Origin: an uncultured Treponema sp.
GTDB lineage: Bacteria; Spirochaetota; Spirochaetia; Treponematales; Treponemataceae
NCBI GenBank assembly: GCA_937885175.1
Contig: CAKZZO010000091.1
Location: 1-30,116, forward strand
Direction of reading: 5' to 3'
Length of the DNA: 30,116 nt
In this document: positions 9,445-16,663 of the stretch, piece by piece
How the letters are laid out: each line of letters starts with the position of its first letter
How positions within the stretch are numbered: the stretch's first letter is position 1
Notes under the pieces: model-generated
What the model was told of the DNA's origin: nothing
Databases searched by the model: none
The model's input: the letters and a program-made list of their open reading frames with translations, nothing else
Program-made: the position numbers and the translations under genes

Positions 9445-12064
9445 CCAGGTTCACCTGCCCGAAATCCGGTTCCGCTATGCCAAGCAGTTTCCGCATCTCA
9501 CTGAGCGTCCGCGGTCCATTTGGCCCGACACATTTTTCGCAATCTTCGTCCAGTTCAAAAGTGGGATCATCCGCAAAGAATTCTGATATGCTGAAATTCG
9601 GCATATTGACCACACCGTAGAAATGCTGCTTACCCTTTCCCTTAACTTCAAAATCTACCGGAATCTGTTCCACGATGATTTCATTCTTTTCATTTTCTGC
9701 CGTAAGGGTAAAATTGTTTTCCTCACAGCGGATAAAATCATGCTTCAAAATGTCGTAGGTGTCCTGGGTAATCAGCGTATCGGTACCACACGGCTTGTTT
9801 GACGCTTCAGTACGGCTTGCAAAGTTCACCGCATCTCCGATTGAGGTAAATTCCATCTTGTCGTAACTTCCCATAAAGCCAACCGTTGCACGACCTGAGT
9901 TTAAGCCGGCACCGATTCTGATATGGGGCTTGTACTGGGCAAGCGGCTCGTCCTTGTGGGCCTGGGAGAATGCTTCCGCGTCCTTGTTGTACTTCATCAG
10001 CGAATAGCGCATGGCGATACAGCAGGTAATGGCACTCAGGGCATCATCCCGCACATACTTGTCATGGGCTTCTTTTGCCAGGGCTCGGGTAACGGAAGTC
10101 TCGCTCATCTGCTCCCAGTCCAGGCTGTCATTTCTGAGCACGCCCCATGCCGCCATGATTGCGTCGCCTTCAAATTTATCCACCGTGCCGCCTGTTTTGG
10201 TGATACAGGTAACCATGCGGCTCATGTAGTCGTTCAGAAAGCTGATGATTTCCGCCGCAGATTTTTCGCCAAAGCGGTTCTTAAATCCATCGGAAATCGC
10301 CGTAAAGCCACGAATGTCGCTAAAGAAAATCGTTACGTCCTTCAGGTGGGGTTCAAAGTCGATAGCCTTTTTGATGATAGCCTGGGTAACGCCCTTGTTG
10401 GTGAGTTTGGTAAAGGTGTTGAGGATTTGGCGTTCGTTCTGCGTACTCTTGATAAGGACACCGATTTCGTCCTTTGACTTGTGCTTGAGTTCTCCAAAAA
10501 GTTCCGTATTGAAGTTTCCGCTGTTGATTTCGTTTACGACTGCCGTCAACTGCTTTAGCGGTACGCTCAATGATTTTGCAAAGAAGTAGATAATCATAAT
10601 GGCAAGGGCAAGAATGGCAATGGTGATGTAGACGTTCCGCCGTGTGGTTGCCTGTACGCCTTCCAGAATGATTGCAGTCTTTACCGTAGTGATGATGCCG
10701 CCGTTTCCCATGCTCAGTTTGCGGAATGCGCCGATGTGTTCCTCACCCTTTTCATCCATGTAGGTAATCTGGGCATTGCTTGACGGACTTTCCAGCATGG
10801 TTCTGACGATGGTCATTTTATCCACATCCGCCGCCTGCATCATCAGTTCCATGTCGCTGTGCACCAGCACAATGCCTTCGTTATTCACAAAGAATGACTG
10901 GTTTACGCTCCCCGCTGAAAAACTCTCGCTCAATTCTTCCGTAGAAAAGAGTACCGCAGCCGCATTGTCACTAGAACCCGCCAGGGAAAAAGGATACATG
11001 AGGGCGATGAGGGGCACGTTAAAGAACATGGATGCATTCAAAAGCTCAAAAGAACCGTCCTGCGCACGGGAAACCGCTTCGTTTTCCTGCATGAAATAGG
11101 AAAGCGCCGACTCACGCTCCAGTTCCCGGGAAATAAAGTAGGCTGTATTTACAAAGAGACGGTTTGTCACCGGTAGATAGACCGCCGCCACCGATTTATT
11201 GCGGTCAAAGAACATATTTTCTATCGAGCGCACTTCCGTTTCGTTTTCACCGGCGGCAGTCAGCAAGTCCAGGAACATGCCCACCGAAGACACCGCCGTG
11301 TTGATGCGGTTTTCAGTGTCTGAGGCCGTGCGGCTGTTGATTGCAAGGTTGTTTTCTTCCGCGCTGGTACGCACATCCTGAGAAATAAAGTAGGACACCA
11401 GATAGGTAACGCCACCTAAGGCAATAACGACCATGGCTGAAATAATGGCAATGAGTTTTGCGCCGATGGGATGAGGAATACGGTTTGCCTTTCGTTCAGC
11501 CTTGAGGCGTTCTTTCTCCGCTTTTTTCTCTTCGGCGGCACGAGCCTTGAGCCTTTCCTTTTCTTTTTCCAGCGCAATTCGCTCCGCCTTGATTCTTTCC
11601 TTCACGTACGCGGCATGATCAGATTCACCACCGCCTGCATCGGAAAGAAAATCGTCCAGAGAGACTTCCGTTTCGGGCTCAGAGGTCAGGGGCTTTTCAT
11701 CAGGAGAAGGAGGCTCGCCAGCGGCAGCAGAGTCCGCATCCGCTTCAGTCTCCGCTGCAAGCACATGCTCCTCCACTTCATCGCCAAAATCAGGCTCAGG
11801 CATGGTCATGCGTACAGATTCAAAAGAACCGCTTTCGCCAAGAGAAAAATCAGGAGCAGGATGCTGGCCAGAGGAAAGATTTTGTGCCTGTACGGAGGGC
11901 GACTCAGGAATCAAGTTCTGGGCGACCCGCTTGATGACCACATATTTTGAGCCGTCAGGACGAACAATGACAATACGTTTTACCAGCGCCCCCATGCGAT
12001 GCTTGCGGACGGGCGTTTCTGGGGCTTCAAAAGAACCGTATGTAAAAGAATCTTCTGTGCTCAT
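9407..12064 (-). CDS. Membrane class III adenylate cyclase with periplasmic sensor and HAMP
   Basis: 885 aa; makes cyclic AMP from ATP at the inner membrane. Residues 1-150 are a low-complexity acidic cytoplasmic region, 152-194 a charged coiled coil, TM1 about 203-227, a periplasmic sensor (Cache-like by layout) about 228-477, TM2 about 478-497, HAMP about 497-550 and the cyclase domain about 576-775. Visible catalytic residues: metal-binding Asp583 (FFSDIRGF) and Asp634 (KFEGDAIMAAW), adenine-selecting Lys630 and Asp744 (SIGDAVNFASR), and transition-state Asn747/Arg751. The Lys/Asp pair argues for adenylate rather than guanylate cyclase. About 45 residues are inserted between the second Asp strand and ITCCIAMR. 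An extension of about 100 residues with a CEKC motif follows the domain. AAGGTAGGA precedes the ATG. It lies 36 nt after the preceding gene and overlaps the FecR gene. Confidence 0.93.
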   Translation of the reverse strand: MSTEDSFTYGSFEAPETPVRKHRMGALVKRIVIVRPDGSKYVVIKRVAQNLIPESPSVQAQNLSSGQHPAPDFSLGESGSFESVRMTMPEPDFGDEVEEHVLAAETEADADSAAAGEPPSPDEKPLTSEPETEVSLDDFLSDAGGGESDHAAYVKERIKAERIALEKEKERLKARAAEEKKAEKERLKAERKANRIPHPIGAKLIAIISAMVVIALGGVTYLVSYFISQDVRTSAEENNLAINSRTASDTENRINTAVSSVGMFLDLLTAAGENETEVRSIENMFFDRNKSVAAVYLPVTNRLFVNTAYFISRELERESALSYFMQENEAVSRAQDGSFELLNASMFFNVPLIALMYPFSLAGSSDNAAAVLFSTEELSESFSAGSVNQSFFVNNEGIVLVHSDMELMMQAADVDKMTIVRTMLESPSSNAQITYMDEKGEEHIGAFRKLSMGNGGIITTVKTAIILEGVQATTRRNVYITIAILALAIMIIYFFAKSLSVPLKQLTAVVNEINSGNFNTELFGELKHKSKDEIGVLIKSTQNERQILNTFTKLTNKGVTQAIIKKAIDFEPHLKDVTIFFSDIRGFTAISDGFKNRFGEKSAAEIISFLNDYMSRMVTCITKTGGTVDKFEGDAIMAAWGVLRNDSLDWEQMSETSVTRALAKEAHDKYVRDDALSAITCCIAMRYSLMKYNKDAEAFSQAHKDEPLAQYKPHIRIGAGLNSGRATVGFMGSYDKMEFTSIGDAVNFASRTEASNKPCGTDTLITQDTYDILKHDFIRCEENNFTLTAENEKNEIIVEQIPVDFEVKGKGKQHFYGVVNMPNFSISEFFADDPTFELDEDCEKCVGPNGPRTLSEMRKLLGIAEPDFGQVNLDAEENKIQVAAP

Positions 12065-12100
12065 CTTTTTTATCCTACCTTAAAAAATCGGTTTCTACAA

Positions 12101-13186
12101 TCACTTACCTACATCTACGTTGCGTCTGTTCCAAGTGTCCGGATTGTACAGTTCCAGCTCATCAATCTTTGGCCAGCGTACATTGGGAAAGGTCACCGGG
12201 AAAGGTGGCTTTTGGGGAGGCTTGTGCCTTGCATTCGTTTCCTCAATTATGCCTTGCAGGTCATCGCGATTTTCCTTGCCATCCATGCGGACAAGATAGG
12301 GAGAACCGAATGCGCAGATAACGCCGTCGCTGTCAAAAAGATATGTTCCCGAAAGTTCAGATGATTTTTGGATGTTGCGGATTTGCGTGCGCCGTCCTGT
12401 GCAGCAGGTATAGACTTTTCCCGCCGAGCGGACATACTTATCTACCACAAAAGACTTGTCGCCGTCAGTAAAACCCGCCTTGGCATAGGAATAAGGCATG
12501 TCAGTCTCCCAGTAGCGGATATGGTAGAAGGCATTATCGTAAAAATAATAGCCTGTGCGTTCCTTGTCGATATACGGCGGAGACACCAAAAGACCGCTGG
12601 ATGCCCCACAGTCACGCCAAAAACCTTCAAGGTCAAGAGATTCCGTCACCCTGCCCTGTGCATCAGTGGTTCGGGAAATACTTGAAAGCACAGGATTTAC
12701 ATCAACCTGCGCCGCACTCCCCTTCACCAGAAAATCCAAGTAGATATGTTTCCCAATGACCGCAAGGGGCACATACACATAGGATTTTTCCCCGGGGTAC
12801 AAAACCTGTAGTTCATAGGCTCCCGCCGTGCGGGATTCATTTTCCGCAAGAGTGATGTATTTGATTTCAATATGCTCTGCCCTGCCACTGCCAGCATTGT
12901 TTCTGTCGCGACTTGCATATTCAGCGTATGAGGCAGGCTCAGCGGCACGGTCATTGTACCAGGCATAGAAAACCCGCAAAACCGCCGCATACTCATTGCC
13001 GTCTTTTCCAAAAAGCACCAGCCGGTCTTTTCCCTGCCACACGCCAGCAAGCAAGTCAGGAATGTCCTCCCGAACCTCCAGCTCTACAGGTGTCTGCACT
13101 TCAAGAGCCGAGGCTTGCGCACAAACAGGAAGCACTGCCATACATGAGAAAAAAACTGCCGTCAAGAGAAAAAAAGACTTTTTCAT
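12101..13186 (-). CDS. Exported protein of unknown function, first gene of the envelope/cyclase operon
   Basis: 361 aa. The N-terminus MKKSFFLLTAVFFSCMAVLP is a signal peptide; cleavage after AQA (CAQASA) fits signal peptidase I, though the nearby Cys allows a lax lipobox. The body is beta-rich with no motif I can assign. It contains GVWQGKDRLVLFGKDGNEYAA, which resembles the short 'strand-loop with Trp-Gly' openings of lipocalin-like or DUF4488-like exported domains; this is only a resemblance. No catalytic signature is visible. The stop lies 36 nt before the cyclase start on the same strand, so co-transcription is likely. No convincing Shine-Dalgarno precedes the ATG (AATCAATAG) and I found no clear promoter in the 134 bp upstream. 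Confidence 0.75.
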   Translation of the reverse strand: MKKSFFLLTAVFFSCMAVLPVCAQASALEVQTPVELEVREDIPDLLAGVWQGKDRLVLFGKDGNEYAAVLRVFYAWYNDRAAEPASYAEYASRDRNNAGSGRAEHIEIKYITLAENESRTAGAYELQVLYPGEKSYVYVPLAVIGKHIYLDFLVKGSAAQVDVNPVLSSISRTTDAQGRVTESLDLEGFWRDCGASSGLLVSPPYIDKERTGYYFYDNAFYHIRYWETDMPYSYAKAGFTDGDKSFVVDKYVRSAGKVYTCCTGRRTQIRNIQKSSELSGTYLFDSDGVICAFGSPYLVRMDGKENRDDLQGIIEETNARHKPPQKPPFPVTFPNVRWPKIDELELYNPDTWNRRNVDVGK

Positions 13187-13222
13187 CTATTGATTATCGG
13201 CAGGAATAGCATAAGAGATTAT

Positions 13223-13315
13223 TCAAACAGAAGGGGATGGAGGAAAAGAGAAGGCAGGCGACAGTACATCCGCAAAATGGTTGCTGTTGTAGCGGGCAAA
13301 AAATTCATCTGACAT
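13223..13315 (-). CDS. Possible 30-codon ORF or gene remnant
   Basis: This sits in the only non-coding stretch between the aldo/keto reductase stop (13321) and the exported-protein start (13186). An ATG follows TAAGGGGA directly after the upstream stop and opens a 30-codon frame, MSDEFFARYNSNHF..., ending TGA. The first 18 residues have a natural composition, whereas the end (FSFPPSPSV) is low-complexity. It could be a small protein, the start of a deleted gene, or chance. I do not recognise it. Confidence 0.25.
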   Translation of the reverse strand: MSDEFFARYNSNHFADVLSPAFSFPPSPSV

Positions 13316-13320
13316 TCCCC

Positions 13321-14163
13321 TTACGCCTTCTCAAACTCCGGCTTCCAGGCGGCAAACTGAATCAACTGCTCATCGGTGCGGTGGTAGTAACGCTCGCCTT
13401 TATCAAGCATTGCGATTTTTGCCATTTCGTCGGCGGTCAGCTCAAAGTCCATGATGGCAAGATTGTCCCTGATGTGGTCTACATTCTTGCTTCCGGGAAT
13501 GACAACAAATCCCATCTGAATGTGCCAGCGCAAAATCACCTGGGCAGGAGACTTTCCGTATTTTTTGCCAAGCTCCGCAAAAATCGGCTCTTCAATCAGC
13601 GTCTTGTCGCCGTGACCGAGGGGGTACCAGCTCATAAGGCGGATGCCGTACTTGTCCAGAGTGACCCGCAAATCTTTCTGGGTAAAATAAGGATGGGCTT
13701 CCACCTGAATGAACTGAGGCACTATTTCCCATTTTTTTTCAAGTTCTTCTATATATTTGCCTTCAAAATTGGAAATGCCGATTGAGCGCGTCTTTCCATC
13801 CCGCAATGCCTTTTCAAGCTGACGGTAGCCGCTCAGCCAATTTCCCGCCGGCTGATGAATGTAGAGCAAATCCACATAGTCCACGCCAAGCCGCTCCAGA
13901 GTCTCCTCCACCGCCTTGGGGTTTTCAAATTCCGACGGCCAAAGTTTTGTGGAAAGATAGATTTCTTCCCTCTCAACGCCACTTTTTTTCATTCCCCGCC
14001 CTACAGCCCGCTCGTTCACATAGGCGTTTGCCGTGTCGATAAGACGGTAGCCCATTTTCAGAGCCTCCCGCACGCTATTTTCCGCCTCGGCGGGGGTCAG
14101 CATAAAAGTTCCGATTCCCAGCACAGGGCAGGTCTCTTTGTTGTTCAATGAGATTGATTCCAT
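13321..14163 (-). CDS. Aldo/keto reductase (AKR superfamily, 2,5-diketogluconate-reductase-like)
   Basis: 280 aa, normal length for the family; a cytoplasmic NAD(P)H-dependent carbonyl reductase with a TIM-barrel fold. The catalytic tetrad is visible: Asp43 and Tyr48 (LIDTANAYVNE), Lys73 (LSTKLW) and His103 (LLYIHQPAG). Further family signatures are GIGTFML near the start, TRSIGISNFE, and GKSPAQVILRWHIQMG followed by the cofactor loop VIPGSKN. The substrate cannot be read from sequence. TAGGAGGAATTTTTATG gives a strong ribosome site and fixes the start. It lies downstream of an acetyltransferase and two flavodoxins on the same strand, a grouping that suggests a redox or aldehyde-detoxification set. 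The leader is nearly identical to that of the flavodoxin at 14824-15402. Confidence 0.95.
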   Translation of the reverse strand: MESISLNNKETCPVLGIGTFMLTPAEAENSVREALKMGYRLIDTANAYVNERAVGRGMKKSGVEREEIYLSTKLWPSEFENPKAVEETLERLGVDYVDLLYIHQPAGNWLSGYRQLEKALRDGKTRSIGISNFEGKYIEELEKKWEIVPQFIQVEAHPYFTQKDLRVTLDKYGIRLMSWYPLGHGDKTLIEEPIFAELGKKYGKSPAQVILRWHIQMGFVVIPGSKNVDHIRDNLAIMDFELTADEMAKIAMLDKGERYYHRTDEQLIQFAAWKPEFEKA

Positions 14164-14184
14164 AAAAATTCCTCCTATTGTTTT

Positions 14185-14201
14185 GGGCGCATCCCTTGCG
14201 C
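14185..14201 (-). repeat. Deleted remnant of the intergenic repeat seen at 15424-15545
   Basis: The plus-strand sequence GGGCGCATCCCTTGCGC equals the two outer ends of the 122-bp repeat at 15424-15545 joined at a shared ATCCC. The flanking 24 bp up to the start codon (14161-14184) also match 15400-15423, with 16 identical bases followed by a mixed block and TTTT. This is what recombination or slippage between the short direct repeats bounding the full element would leave, or alternatively an unexpanded site. Confidence 0.6.
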
Positions 14202-14211
14202 ATAATACAAG

Positions 14212-14796
14212 CTATTCCTTCTGCTCAGCTGGATCCTGCATTTTTATCACCTTGGCAGGGCATCCACCCACAACCGCATAGTCAGGCACATCTTTCGTCA
14301 CCACCGCGCCAGCAGCGACTACAGCATACGCTCCAATCGTCACGCCGGGGCAAATCGTCACGTTCATTCCAATCCATGCGTTCTTTTTTATCGTCACCTT
14401 GCCGTAGGTGTATTTTGTATGCCGCTCGTTGAAGTCGTGGTTGATTGTGGCGATGCGCACACCCGGAGCTAGGCTCACTCCGTCACAAAACTCAATGCCA
14501 CCAGACGCGCTCAAAATGGCCGAATGGTTTACGAATACATTCTTCCCGAACTTGACCCGGTTTCCGAAGTCGCAGATAAAGGGAGTGAGAATCCTCACAT
14601 CGTCCAGTTTGCGGCCAAAAAGTTCCTCCAAGTCCGCGATGTGGCTGGGGTCATCGGGCATCTTGGCGTTGGCCTTGGCACAGAGAACGCGTGCCCTCAT
14701 CATCTCGTCCACGGCTTCCTTGAAATACGGCTCCCTCACATCGGTGGGGCCGCCTTCGTCCATCAGATTGTAGACATATCCTTTTTCGTAGTCCAT
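14212..14796 (-). CDS. Sugar O-acetyltransferase, hexapeptide-repeat family (LacA/Maa-like)
   Basis: 194 aa, typical for maltose/galactoside acetyltransferases, which move acetyl from acetyl-CoA to a sugar hydroxyl as a trimer with a left-handed beta-helix. The N-terminal helical cap (EKGYVYNLMDEG..., RARVLCAKAN) is the Mac domain. Hexapeptide turns follow from residue 85 (VKFGKNVFVN, VTIKKNAWIGMNVTICPGV, TIGAYAVVAAGAVVTKDV). The catalytic His is His120 in ATINHDF, and the C-terminal GGCPAKVIK loop is conserved. TAAGGAG eight bases before the ATG supports the start. It lies 27 nt after the flavodoxin stop and 48 nt before the aldo/keto reductase, probably in one transcript. The natural acceptor is unknown; many family members acetylate several substrates, so the name is a family call. 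Confidence 0.93.
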   Translation of the reverse strand: MDYEKGYVYNLMDEGGPTDVREPYFKEAVDEMMRARVLCAKANAKMPDDPSHIADLEELFGRKLDDVRILTPFICDFGNRVKFGKNVFVNHSAILSASGGIEFCDGVSLAPGVRIATINHDFNERHTKYTYGKVTIKKNAWIGMNVTICPGVTIGAYAVVAAGAVVTKDVPDYAVVGGCPAKVIKMQDPAEQKE

Positions 14797-14823
14797 TTGC
14801 TTGCTCCTTAAACTCTTTAGGTT

Positions 14824-15402
14824 CTACTTCCCGCTCTTTTTAATCCATTCGTCCACGACTTTTTCTGCTTCCTCACGCTCATTCTGGGCGGTGGCTCCAC
14901 GGACGGCAAGGGCTTGTTTTACCGTGGCGTTTTTGTAGAGCCGCTTGATTTTTCCGTCGGTGCCGCTCACTCCGCTTCCCTCGTGGGTGCAGAATGGCAG
15001 GATTGTCTTTCCGCTCAGGTCGTGCTTTTCAAGGAAGGTGTAGACCACCATGGGCAGGTCTCCCCACCAGATGGGGTAGCCGATGTAGATTGTATCGTAG
15101 CCGCTCGTGTCCACTTCCCCCTTGTAGGCCGGGCGGGCCTTTTGCTTCTGTTCGTCTTTTGCCACTTCGATGCAGGCCTTGTAGGCGGCGGGATAATCCT
15201 TTTCAGGAATGATTTCAAAAATGTCCGAGCCAGTCTTTGCGGCAATCATCTTTGCGACAATGGCCGTGTTTCCCTCGCTGATATTTCCGACGGCATAATT
15301 TTCTCCCGTGTGGGAAAAATAGACCACCAGAGATTTTGCCGAAGCTGTGCTCAAAGCCAAAAATCCGACCAAAGCCGCCATAAAAAGTGATTTGATTTTC
15401 AT
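14824..15402 (-). CDS. Exported flavodoxin
   Basis: 192 aa. Unlike ordinary flavodoxins it begins with a signal peptide (MKIKSLFMAALVGFLALSTA, then SA|KSLVV, an ASA cleavage site), so the FMN domain should lie in the periplasm. The flavodoxin_4-type fold is clear: the phosphate loop YFSHTGENYAVGN, then ISEGNTAIVAKMIA, TGSDIFEI, DTIYIGYPIWWGDLP and ILPFCTHEGSGVSG. The start at 15402 has an AGGAGG ribosome site (RC of attcctcctgc). It is paralogous to the neighbour at 15556-16101, which has no signal peptide. It probably carries electrons to an envelope reductase; the partner is not in the window. How FMN would be loaded is unclear, since flavodoxins usually fold in the cytoplasm; Tat features are absent. 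Confidence 0.9.
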   Translation of the reverse strand: MKIKSLFMAALVGFLALSTASAKSLVVYFSHTGENYAVGNISEGNTAIVAKMIAAKTGSDIFEIIPEKDYPAAYKACIEVAKDEQKQKARPAYKGEVDTSGYDTIYIGYPIWWGDLPMVVYTFLEKHDLSGKTILPFCTHEGSGVSGTDGKIKRLYKNATVKQALAVRGATAQNEREEAEKVVDEWIKKSGK

Positions 15403-15423
15403 AAAAATTCCTCCTGCTATTTT

Positions 15424-15545
15424 GGGCGCATCCCCTGCCTGGTTCGACTTCGCTCACCAAGCAAGGGTCGGGCTATCCGCCGTTCCGCTATCGCTTCATT
15501 CCTCACCTTGTTCGGAACGCTTCGCGCGGCTACTATCCCTTGCGC
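15424..15545 (-). repeat. Intergenic repeat, family B, near-full copy (122 bp)
   Basis: This copy lies exactly between the stop of one flavodoxin and the ribosome site of the next. Read on the minus strand it begins GCGCAAGGGATAGTAGC, contains AATGAAGCGATAGCGGAA and AGCCCGACC in the middle, and ends GGGATGCGCCC. A diverged copy in the opposite orientation is at 16114-16223 and a deleted remnant at 14185-14201. No useful reading frame is present. I recall similar GGGAT..AGCCCGACC intergenic sequences in other bacteria but cannot name the family. Confidence 0.7.
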
Positions 15546-15555
15546 TTTTCAACTT

Positions 15556-16101
15556 TCAATTTGCTTCAAGCCATTTTCTCACGCTGGCTTCCGCGCTATG
15601 GCAGCTGGAACCGCTGACCGCCAGTCCTTTTGCAACAATCGCCTTGGGGCAGAGTTTTTTGATATCGCTTTCGCTCCTTCCCATGCCGCTTCCCTCGTGG
15701 GTGCAGAATGGCAGGATTTTTTTGCCCGAAAAATCTCCGCTCTCCAAAAAAGTAAAGACTGCCTGGGGCATGGTTCCCCACCAGCAGGGATAGCCCAGGA
15801 TTATTGTGTCGTAGTCGGCTATGTTTGGAAGAGTGCCTTTGAGCGCGGGGCGCTCCCCTGCCCTGCCTTCTGCGGCGGCAACTTCGGTACATTCCTTGTA
15901 GTTTACGGGATAGTCCTTTACGGTCTGGATTTCAAACTTCGCTGGCGCGAAGTTATCGAGTTTGTCTTCGCCAAACTCGCAAGTTAAAAGTTTTTCAATG
16001 ATTTCTGCTACGACCTCGGTGTTGCCCTTTGAGATATTCTTGATTGAGCCGCCAAAGTAATTTTCGCCCGTATGGGAAAAATATGCGATGAGAGTTTTCA
16101 T
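15556..16101 (-). CDS. Cytoplasmic flavodoxin with an in-frame hairpin insertion
   Basis: 181 aa from the ATG at 16101. The frame stays open further upstream to 16272, but that extension translates repeat DNA, and AAGGAG seven bases before 16101 plus the immediate phosphate loop (MKTLIAYFSHTGENYFGG) fix the start here. Flavodoxin landmarks are DYDTIILGYPCWWGTMP and ILPFCTHEGSGMG. Compared with the exported paralogue next door, it has about 15 extra residues (around LLTCEFGEDKLDNFAPAK) where the paralogue reads TGSDI. The extra DNA is two perfect hairpins (15935-15985). FMN electron carrier of the cytoplasm by family; the insertion would sit in the loop before the second beta-strand, so activity may survive. 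Flanked by repeat copies on both sides. Confidence 0.9.
   Translation of the reverse strand: MKTLIAYFSHTGENYFGGSIKNISKGNTEVVAEIIEKLLTCEFGEDKLDNFAPAKFEIQTVKDYPVNYKECTEVAAAEGRAGERPALKGTLPNIADYDTIILGYPCWWGTMPQAVFTFLESGDFSGKKILPFCTHEGSGMGRSESDIKKLCPKAIVAKGLAVSGSSCHSAEASVRKWLEAN
15935..15985 (-). repeat. 51-bp double-hairpin element inserted in frame in a flavodoxin gene
   Basis: On the plus strand AACTTCGC (15935-15942) pairs perfectly with GCGAAGTT (15947-15954) around TGGC, and CGAGTTTG (15957-15964) pairs with CAAACTCG (15972-15979) around a 7-nt loop; CAAGTT closes the unit. The 51 bp equal 17 codons and match the segment absent from the neighbouring paralogue. Frame preservation plus two 8-bp perfect stems in tandem is not expected of ordinary coding sequence. 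Confidence 0.7.
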
Positions 16102-16113
16102 ACAATGTCTCCT

Positions 16114-16223
16114 TATGGGATGTGCTAGGGATTGGAGCACCGCCGCAGGCGTTGCCGGCAGGCAATGGAGCGTCAGCGGAAGTGCGCAAAGCCCGACCGC
16201 CGCTTGCGGCGGTAGCACCCATA
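16114..16223 (+). repeat. Intergenic repeat, family B, inverted diverged copy with terminal inverted repeats
   Basis: The left end TATGGGATGTGCTA (16114-16127) is the inverse of the right end TAGCACCCATA (16213-16223), allowing a 2-3 base bulge. The interior shows GCTAGGGATTGGAGC, CAATGGAGCGTCAGCGGAA and AAAGCCCGACC, matching in order the blocks of the copy at 15424-15545 read on its own strand. A perfect hairpin CCGCCGC-TT-GCGGCGG lies at 16197-16212. The left tip abuts the ribosome site of the flavodoxin at 15556-16101. At 110 bp with inverted ends and no ORF it looks like a MITE-like passenger. Confidence 0.65.
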
Positions 16224-16357
16224 TATTTATACTAAAAAAGAAAAGAAAAATTGTACAATATAACTTTTGCAAGCCAGTATGCGTCTAGTGCATTGTGGAA
16301 CAGAAGTTTACAGAGGGATGACCCCTACGGGTTGTCAATGCCGTTTTGTTTTGGCAC
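16224..16357. other. Intergenic stretch between repeat and toxin stop
   Basis: No gene seen. The left part is A/T-rich and contains the perfect palindrome ATTGTACAAT (16250-16259), which may be an operator or part of the minus-strand promoter region of the flavodoxin. Near 16318-16336 TGACCCC-TAC-GGGTTGTCA can fold into a bulged hairpin just past the toxin stop, but without a T-tract, so I do not call it a terminator. Confidence 0.35.
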
Positions 16358-16663
16358 TTATTTTCCAAACAAATCCGAATGCGTGCCGGTTCGTGTAAGT
16401 TCAAGGATAAGCAGATTGTCTTTTTTCTGATAGATTAGAAGCCAGTCGGAGCGGATGTGAAGTTCGCGGTGCCCTGCCCAATTTCCTTCAAGATTGTGGT
16501 CGTGGTAGCGATCTTCCAGAGCTTCATCATTGGCAAGTTTAAAAATTATCCCTGCAATCTCTTTCATATCGTAACCACGTTTTTCGGCTCGTTTTAAGTC
16601 TTTTTTCATTGCAGACGTGTAATTGATGTTATACTTTGTATTAGGCATATTGAGTTTTATCAT
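16358..16663 (-). CDS. YafQ/RelE-family mRNA interferase toxin
   Basis: 101 aa. The C-terminal half carries the YafQ signature: HDHNLEGNWAGHRELHIRSD, then WLLIYQKKDNLLILELTRTG and THSDLF. In E. coli YafQ the matching His, Asp and Phe residues form the active site for ribosome-dependent mRNA cleavage; here HIRSD and THSDLF provide them. The start overlaps the antitoxin stop as ATGA (16660-16663), the usual coupling that keeps toxin output below antitoxin. A second Met (MPNTKY) five codons in would give a more typical N-terminus. The pair sits between the LysR gene and the flavodoxin genes. Apparently intact, no broken frame. Confidence 0.92.
   Translation of the reverse strand: MIKLNMPNTKYNINYTSAMKKDLKRAEKRGYDMKEIAGIIFKLANDEALEDRYHDHNLEGNWAGHRELHIRSDWLLIYQKKDNLLILELTRTGTHSDLFGK

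Noticed and set aside
12555..13209. Plus-strand frames opposite the exported protein and cyclase genes
   Set aside because: Antisense shadows of well-supported genes, without ribosome sites or recognisable domains.
16250..16259. ATTGTACAAT palindrome as a promoter
   Set aside because: No correctly spaced -35/-10 pair on either strand; noted only as a possible operator.
16102..16272. Upstream extension of the flavodoxin frame by 57 codons
   Set aside because: It translates repeat DNA; the ATG at 16101 has a proper AAGGAG site and starts right at the flavodoxin phosphate loop.
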